Source: Pseudozyma flocculosa PF-1 (taxonomy: Eukaryota > Basidiomycota > Ustilaginomycetes > Ustilaginales > Ustilaginaceae). Taken from it: a stretch of 64,000 bases of DNA. A model generated the notes under the pieces. That model ran no database searches. It saw only the letters and a program-made list of their open reading frames with translations, and was not told the DNA's origin. Positions 61,119 through 64,000 of the stretch are shown here, in pieces; positions within the stretch are counted from its first letter, which is position 1, and each line of letters begins with the position of its first letter. The stretch covers positions 525,611 through 589,610 of the forward strand of contig NW_006920890.1 in NCBI RefSeq assembly GCF_000417875.1, in the 5' to 3' direction. The translations under genes were made by a program, and so were the position numbers.

Positions 61119-61213
61119 GTCGGTTGTCTTTGTCGGCCAAAGTTGACAATATCAAAGCGTCAGCCAGTGGGGAACTTGCGCCAAGCAGCGTTCGTCTGCG
61201 CAGCCCATTGTAG

Positions 61214-61236
61214 CCCTAACCCTGACCCTAACCCTG
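61214..61236 (+). repeat. Telomere-like array, C-strand orientation
   Basis: CCCTAA, CCCTGA, CCCTAA and CCCTG follow head to tail. This is the complement of TTAGGG with one variant unit. Confidence 0.85.
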
Positions 61237-61247
61237 TCCATCTACAA

Positions 61248-61400
61248 GGCTGAATGTGGATTGGGATGCGTTGGCCATCTGGTGGACTTAGGTTTACATG
61301 TATGAGGCTGAATGTGGATTGGGTTGCATCGGCCGTCTGGTGGACCCTGGCTGTATTGTAGCACCTGGTCCCATCTACAAGGCAGAATGTGGATTGGGAC
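61248..61400 (+). repeat. Minisatellite block 1
   Basis: Three imperfect copies of a unit beginning GGCTGAATGTGGATTGGG (starts near 61248, 61306 and 61381), each followed by a variable GGCC.TCTGGTGGAC-type segment. Confidence 0.75.
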
Positions 61401-61444
61401 ATGTTGCCTTCCTGAATTCAAACTTGCAAGACAGACTACTACTG

Positions 61445-61640
61445 CCAGGAAGATGGGCAACTACAAATCAGAAGACAGGCTGCTGCAACCAGGAAGACTG
61501 GCAATTACAGACAGGAAGATGGGCAATCACAGACAGGAAGATGGGTGCCTACAGCTCAGAAGATGGGTGAATACAATCCAGCAAGAAGGGCAACTACAGC
61601 CAGGAAGATGGGCAACTACAAATCAGAGACAGGCTGCTGA
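61445..61640 (+). repeat. Minisatellite block 2
   Basis: About eight degenerate copies of a roughly 24-nt unit, AGGAAGATGGGCAACTACA plus a variable CAG-containing end. Copies differ at several bases and spacing varies, so it is not a CRISPR array. Confidence 0.8.
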
Positions 61641-61707
61641 ATTAGGAGACAGGGGTTCAAATAAATTACAAATTCAAAGATCAGCTTGTGAGATGGTGAG
61701 CTGGAAA

Positions 61708-61798
61708 ATGCAAGGGTCCAGGGTTTGAAATGCAGGGGTCAGGGGTTTTGAGGTGCAGGGATGCAGGGGCCAGTGGCTTGAAATGCAGGGGTCCAGGG
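61708..61798 (+). repeat. Minisatellite block 3
   Basis: Repeats of GAAATGCAGGGGTC and GTCCAGGGTT variants, running directly into the second telomere-like repeat. Confidence 0.7.
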
Positions 61799-61806
61799 TT
61801 AGGGTT
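61795..61806 (+). repeat. Telomere-like repeat, G-strand orientation
   Basis: AGGGTTAGGGTT, in the opposite orientation to the array at 61214-61236. Confidence 0.75.
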
Positions 61807-61969
61807 CCAAAAGGCTCCCCAAGTCGCTTGGCTGCCGCGTTGCTCGTCTCTCCTGGCCGGAGTGGACCCTGACAGGCCGTTGCTGGCCTGCCAGACGCGC
61901 TGAGCGGGCCCTGGTAATTCCAAAGAGGAATACAAATTTAGACTTTTAGCCGAGCTGGTGGACCCTTTG

Positions 61970-62115
61970 ACTACAACTTGGAGACACATGCGACTACACC
62001 TGGACACGGCCCATTACAGTCCAAGACATACGTGCAACTACAACAGGGGACACAGGCAACTACAGGCTGTCTACGTGCAACTACAAGCCAGGACACGGCC
62101 AACTACAGCCTGTGA
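61970..62115 (+). repeat. Minisatellite block 4
   Basis: Imperfect repeats combining GGACAC and CAACTACA (for example near 61984, 62032, 62053 and 62082). CAACTACA is also in block 2, so both may share an origin. Confidence 0.7.
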
Positions 62116-62237
62116 GAGGACTACATCCGCTGATCATCCCTCACCACCAACACGTCCACGCCAACCATCGCCGTCACAGCCATCCAGGCGCCCGCTGCAG
62201 CACCACCTGGTCCATCCTCCACGCCGTCACCTCCATC

Positions 62238-63542
62238 ATGAGCCAGGTCGCCTGCCCAGTCTGCCAGTTTGCCATTGCACGCAGCAACATCACTGCACAC
62301 ATCCGCCGACAGCATGCTGGTGTGCCTGTCAGCCCAGAGGCAGCCGCTGCCAGAGGTCTGGTTGCGTGCGGGTGCGGCCAGGTCGTTCTCAGTGCTGCTG
62401 CACTCAAGCAGCACCAGGGGATCAAGAGGTGCGGTGGAAGCAGGCCCGCCACAGAGGCCGCACGCCTGGCAGGGGCAAGCCCTGTTGCCGGCCACACAGC
62501 CAGCATGGCCGTGACAGCCAGCTTGGCCCCGGTGGATCCAGCCGCAGCCCCTCTGACCGGCCCGCTGGGCGATGCGGTCCCCGATGCTGGCTCCTCTGTC
62601 AGCAGCAGGCCAAGCCAGGGAGCAGCAAGCGGTGGAGCACAGAGGGATGGACCATCAAGGGAGCAGGAGTCAAGCAGGCAGCGGTCAAACGGCGGACAGT
62701 TCAGTGGCGGGCAGGCAAGCAGCGGCCAGCCAAGCGCCAGGCCGTCAAGCGTTCGGCCGTCAAGGGGTGGACGGTCCAGCAGTGACGGGCCCATCCGCAG
62801 TGGCCGAAGCGATGGGCCCCACCGCACGGACAGGGCAGGGAACAGCCCATCAAGGGGGACCGCAGCACGCAGTCCAGTGAACGAGGGGCCAGAGACGCCG
62901 ACATACCTACGGGGATCCCAGCCTGTGGTTGTCATACCAGCCGCACAGGCAAGGAGCACGGGAGGCAGTCCGGCAGGCAGCCGGACACCGACGCCCACAT
63001 ACCCACAGGGATCCCAGCCTGTGGTCGTCATACCGGCCGCGCCGTCAAGGAACAGGAGACAGGTTCAAGGCTCACGCTCACCGGTGCAACAGGATGCACC
63101 GCCGCCCGTGCAAGTGCCAGACAACATCCCTCCTGTGCTGCGGCCGCTTGAGGAGCCAGACATGGAGCTGGACCTGCCGGTCAGCTCTCCGCTTGATGTG
63201 GATGCCTTTGCAGTGACCGTCAGCCCAGCAGCGCTGCTCTCTCAGTTTGGGCGTGGGGCGTACATCACCGTTGCCAGCTACGCCAAGGACTTTGATGACC
63301 TGGAGCACTTCAGCAGCTGGATCCACTTTGGGACGCTTGGCGTGCTCTTCCGTTGCCATCCACAGTACAAGATCCCACTCCTTGAGCGTCTGCGTGGTGC
63401 ACCGCAGCACAGCAAGGTGTACAAGAACGAGCACCCGACCGCGTTTGCAATGGGGGAGCCGATGCTGTCCCTTGGCATCGTGGTCGATGCCCTGCAGGCC
63501 TTACAAGGTGTTCTGTGGGAAAAACATGGTAGGGCTGCTTGA
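62238..63542 (+). CDS. Zinc-finger protein, probable subtelomeric or mobile-element origin
   Basis: This encodes 434 residues from the first ATG of the frame. Two zinc-finger-like units come first: CPVCQFAIARSNITAHIRRQH (Cys2His2) and CGCGQVVLSAAALKQHQ. A long Ser/Arg/Gly/Gln-rich stretch follows, with two near copies of a block containing GSQPVVVIPAA. The last 130 residues are globular (AYITVASYAKDFDDLEHFSSWIHFG as far as LERLRGAPQH). The N-terminal fingers resemble those of fungal telomere-linked helicase-type and transposon proteins; no helicase, reverse transcriptase or transposase motif is visible in the window. The 3' end runs into a palindrome, so it may be truncated. Base composition and codon use are less GC-rich than its neighbours. 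Confidence 0.55.
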   Translation: MSQVACPVCQFAIARSNITAHIRRQHAGVPVSPEAAAARGLVACGCGQVVLSAAALKQHQGIKRCGGSRPATEAARLAGASPVAGHTASMAVTASLAPVDPAAAPLTGPLGDAVPDAGSSVSSRPSQGAASGGAQRDGPSREQESSRQRSNGGQFSGGQASSGQPSARPSSVRPSRGGRSSSDGPIRSGRSDGPHRTDRAGNSPSRGTAARSPVNEGPETPTYLRGSQPVVVIPAAQARSTGGSPAGSRTPTPTYPQGSQPVVVIPAAPSRNRRQVQGSRSPVQQDAPPPVQVPDNIPPVLRPLEEPDMELDLPVSSPLDVDAFAVTVSPAALLSQFGRGAYITVASYAKDFDDLEHFSSWIHFGTLGVLFRCHPQYKIPLLERLRGAPQHSKVYKNEHPTAFAMGEPMLSLGIVVDALQALQGVLWEKHGRAA

Positions 63543-63593
63543 TGAAAGTTGTTCAAAAGCCATTTCTGAACAACTTTTGGATAGTAGCCCTAC
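63529..63593. repeat. Imperfect 27-nt palindrome
   Basis: Outer arms GTAGGGCT (63529-63536) and AGCCCTAC (63586-63593) and inner arms AAAGTTGTTCA (63545-63555) and TGAACAACTTT (63567-63577) are perfect inverted repeats around an 11-nt loop; the eight bases between outer and inner arms mostly do not pair. The stop codon of the zinc-finger frame lies inside it. Confidence 0.85.
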
Positions 63594-64000
63594 TCAGTTT
63601 AGACTGCCAATTTCCCAATAGACGCTCCGCAAAAACGTCCGCTTTTGGGGTCGAACGCCAAAAAGTTGGGAATTTCGACTTGGTCCCTTATTGAAAGTTG
63701 TGTACTTTTATGAGTTTGGAAGGCCCCTAGAAGATGGGAAAGATCCATCCATTGGTTGCGGAGAAAAAGTAGAATTTGCATTTTTAGCCCCAGAGCAAAG
63801 GGGGGACCCTTACCAGGTCCAGATTTTGACCACCCCGGATCTTCTTGGTGCCTTAATGAAAGTTGTTTGGGACGCTCTGGAGAGCATGTGTGTGAAGTTT
63901 GGGGATGGGTTGTCAAGTGAGAAGTGGCTGGGGAGGTGCCCAAAAAGTCGACTTTTTGCCACCTGAGGGCTGTCACTATACATCCCTGACCCTCTGGTGG
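63594..64000. other. Lower-GC terminal region
   Basis: No supported gene. A TGAAAGTTGT decamer occurs at 63543-63552, 63692-63701 and 63857-63866. Frames on both strands are open but lack domains. Base composition differs from the rest of the window. Confidence 0.5.

Larger units (their letters stand above)
61119..62237. other. Subtelomere-like repeat region
   Basis: About 1.1 kb of lower-GC DNA composed of telomere-like and minisatellite blocks, listed separately, with no supported gene. Confidence 0.7.

Noticed and set aside
61445..61640. CRISPR-like array
   Set aside because: Units are degenerate, unevenly spaced and in a eukaryotic subtelomere-like context; no cas genes.
62112..62237. 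Upstream extension of the zinc-finger frame
   Set aside because: It would have to start at a GTG in minisatellite DNA; the first ATG at 62238 is directly before the first finger.

Overview
The window looks like nuclear DNA of a GC-rich basidiomycete, most likely a smut-type fungus (Ustilaginomycotina). The reasons are intron-poor, densely packed genes, GT-AG introns of about 100-170 nt, a fungal Zn(2)Cys(6) regulator, an ORC2 homologue, TTAGGG-type telomere-like repeats, and a large cluster of tandemly duplicated genes for secreted proteins of the kind known from smut genomes. The species is inferred, not proven.

Region 1 (about 0.5-36.5 kb) is a cluster of 20 predicted secreted proteins, called S1-S20 here, interrupted by only two non-secreted genes: an orphan protein at 13682-14635 and a PIN-domain (Swt1-like) nuclease at 23232-24632. 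By reading and aligning the translations by eye I sort the 20 into five groups. Family A is S1-S7, a head-to-tail array of proteins with a signal peptide, a disordered linker and a C-terminal domain marked by a WL..(I/V)Y.(I/L)R helix, a DF.VG.Y strand and a final I.IG.L strand. Family B is S8 and S17-S19, which seem to be distant relatives of A with a VGEL(I/V)(I/V)P ending. Family C is S9-S11 and S14-S16, small helical proteins with an F..W(L/I/V) signature. Family D is S12 and S13, two six-cysteine proteins with an intron at the identical position. S20 is made of two 40-residue repeats. Families A-C appear to have no cysteine after the signal peptide. Many of these genes have a TATA-like element about 105-150 nt before the ATG. 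The likely role is as host-interaction effectors; this is inferred from architecture and clustering, since I recognise no family with known biochemistry.

Region 2 (about 37-61 kb) holds single-copy genes with long, low-complexity intergenic DNA: a four-TM membrane protein, a Zn(2)Cys(6) transcription factor, a phytanoyl-CoA-dioxygenase-like enzyme, a salicylate-hydroxylase-type FAD monooxygenase broken by a 20-N assembly gap, a DHA1-type MFS transporter, an AT-hook-bearing ORC2, and a small single-TM protein. The regulator, two oxygenases and transporter could form a small catabolic or detoxification group (inference).

Region 3 (about 61-64 kb) begins just after an intron-containing tRNA-Asp and looks subtelomeric. 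It has interstitial telomere-like repeats in opposite orientations, four blocks of minisatellite DNA, a zinc-finger reading frame that may derive from a subtelomeric or mobile element, a long palindrome at the end of that frame, and lower-GC repetitive DNA to the end of the window.
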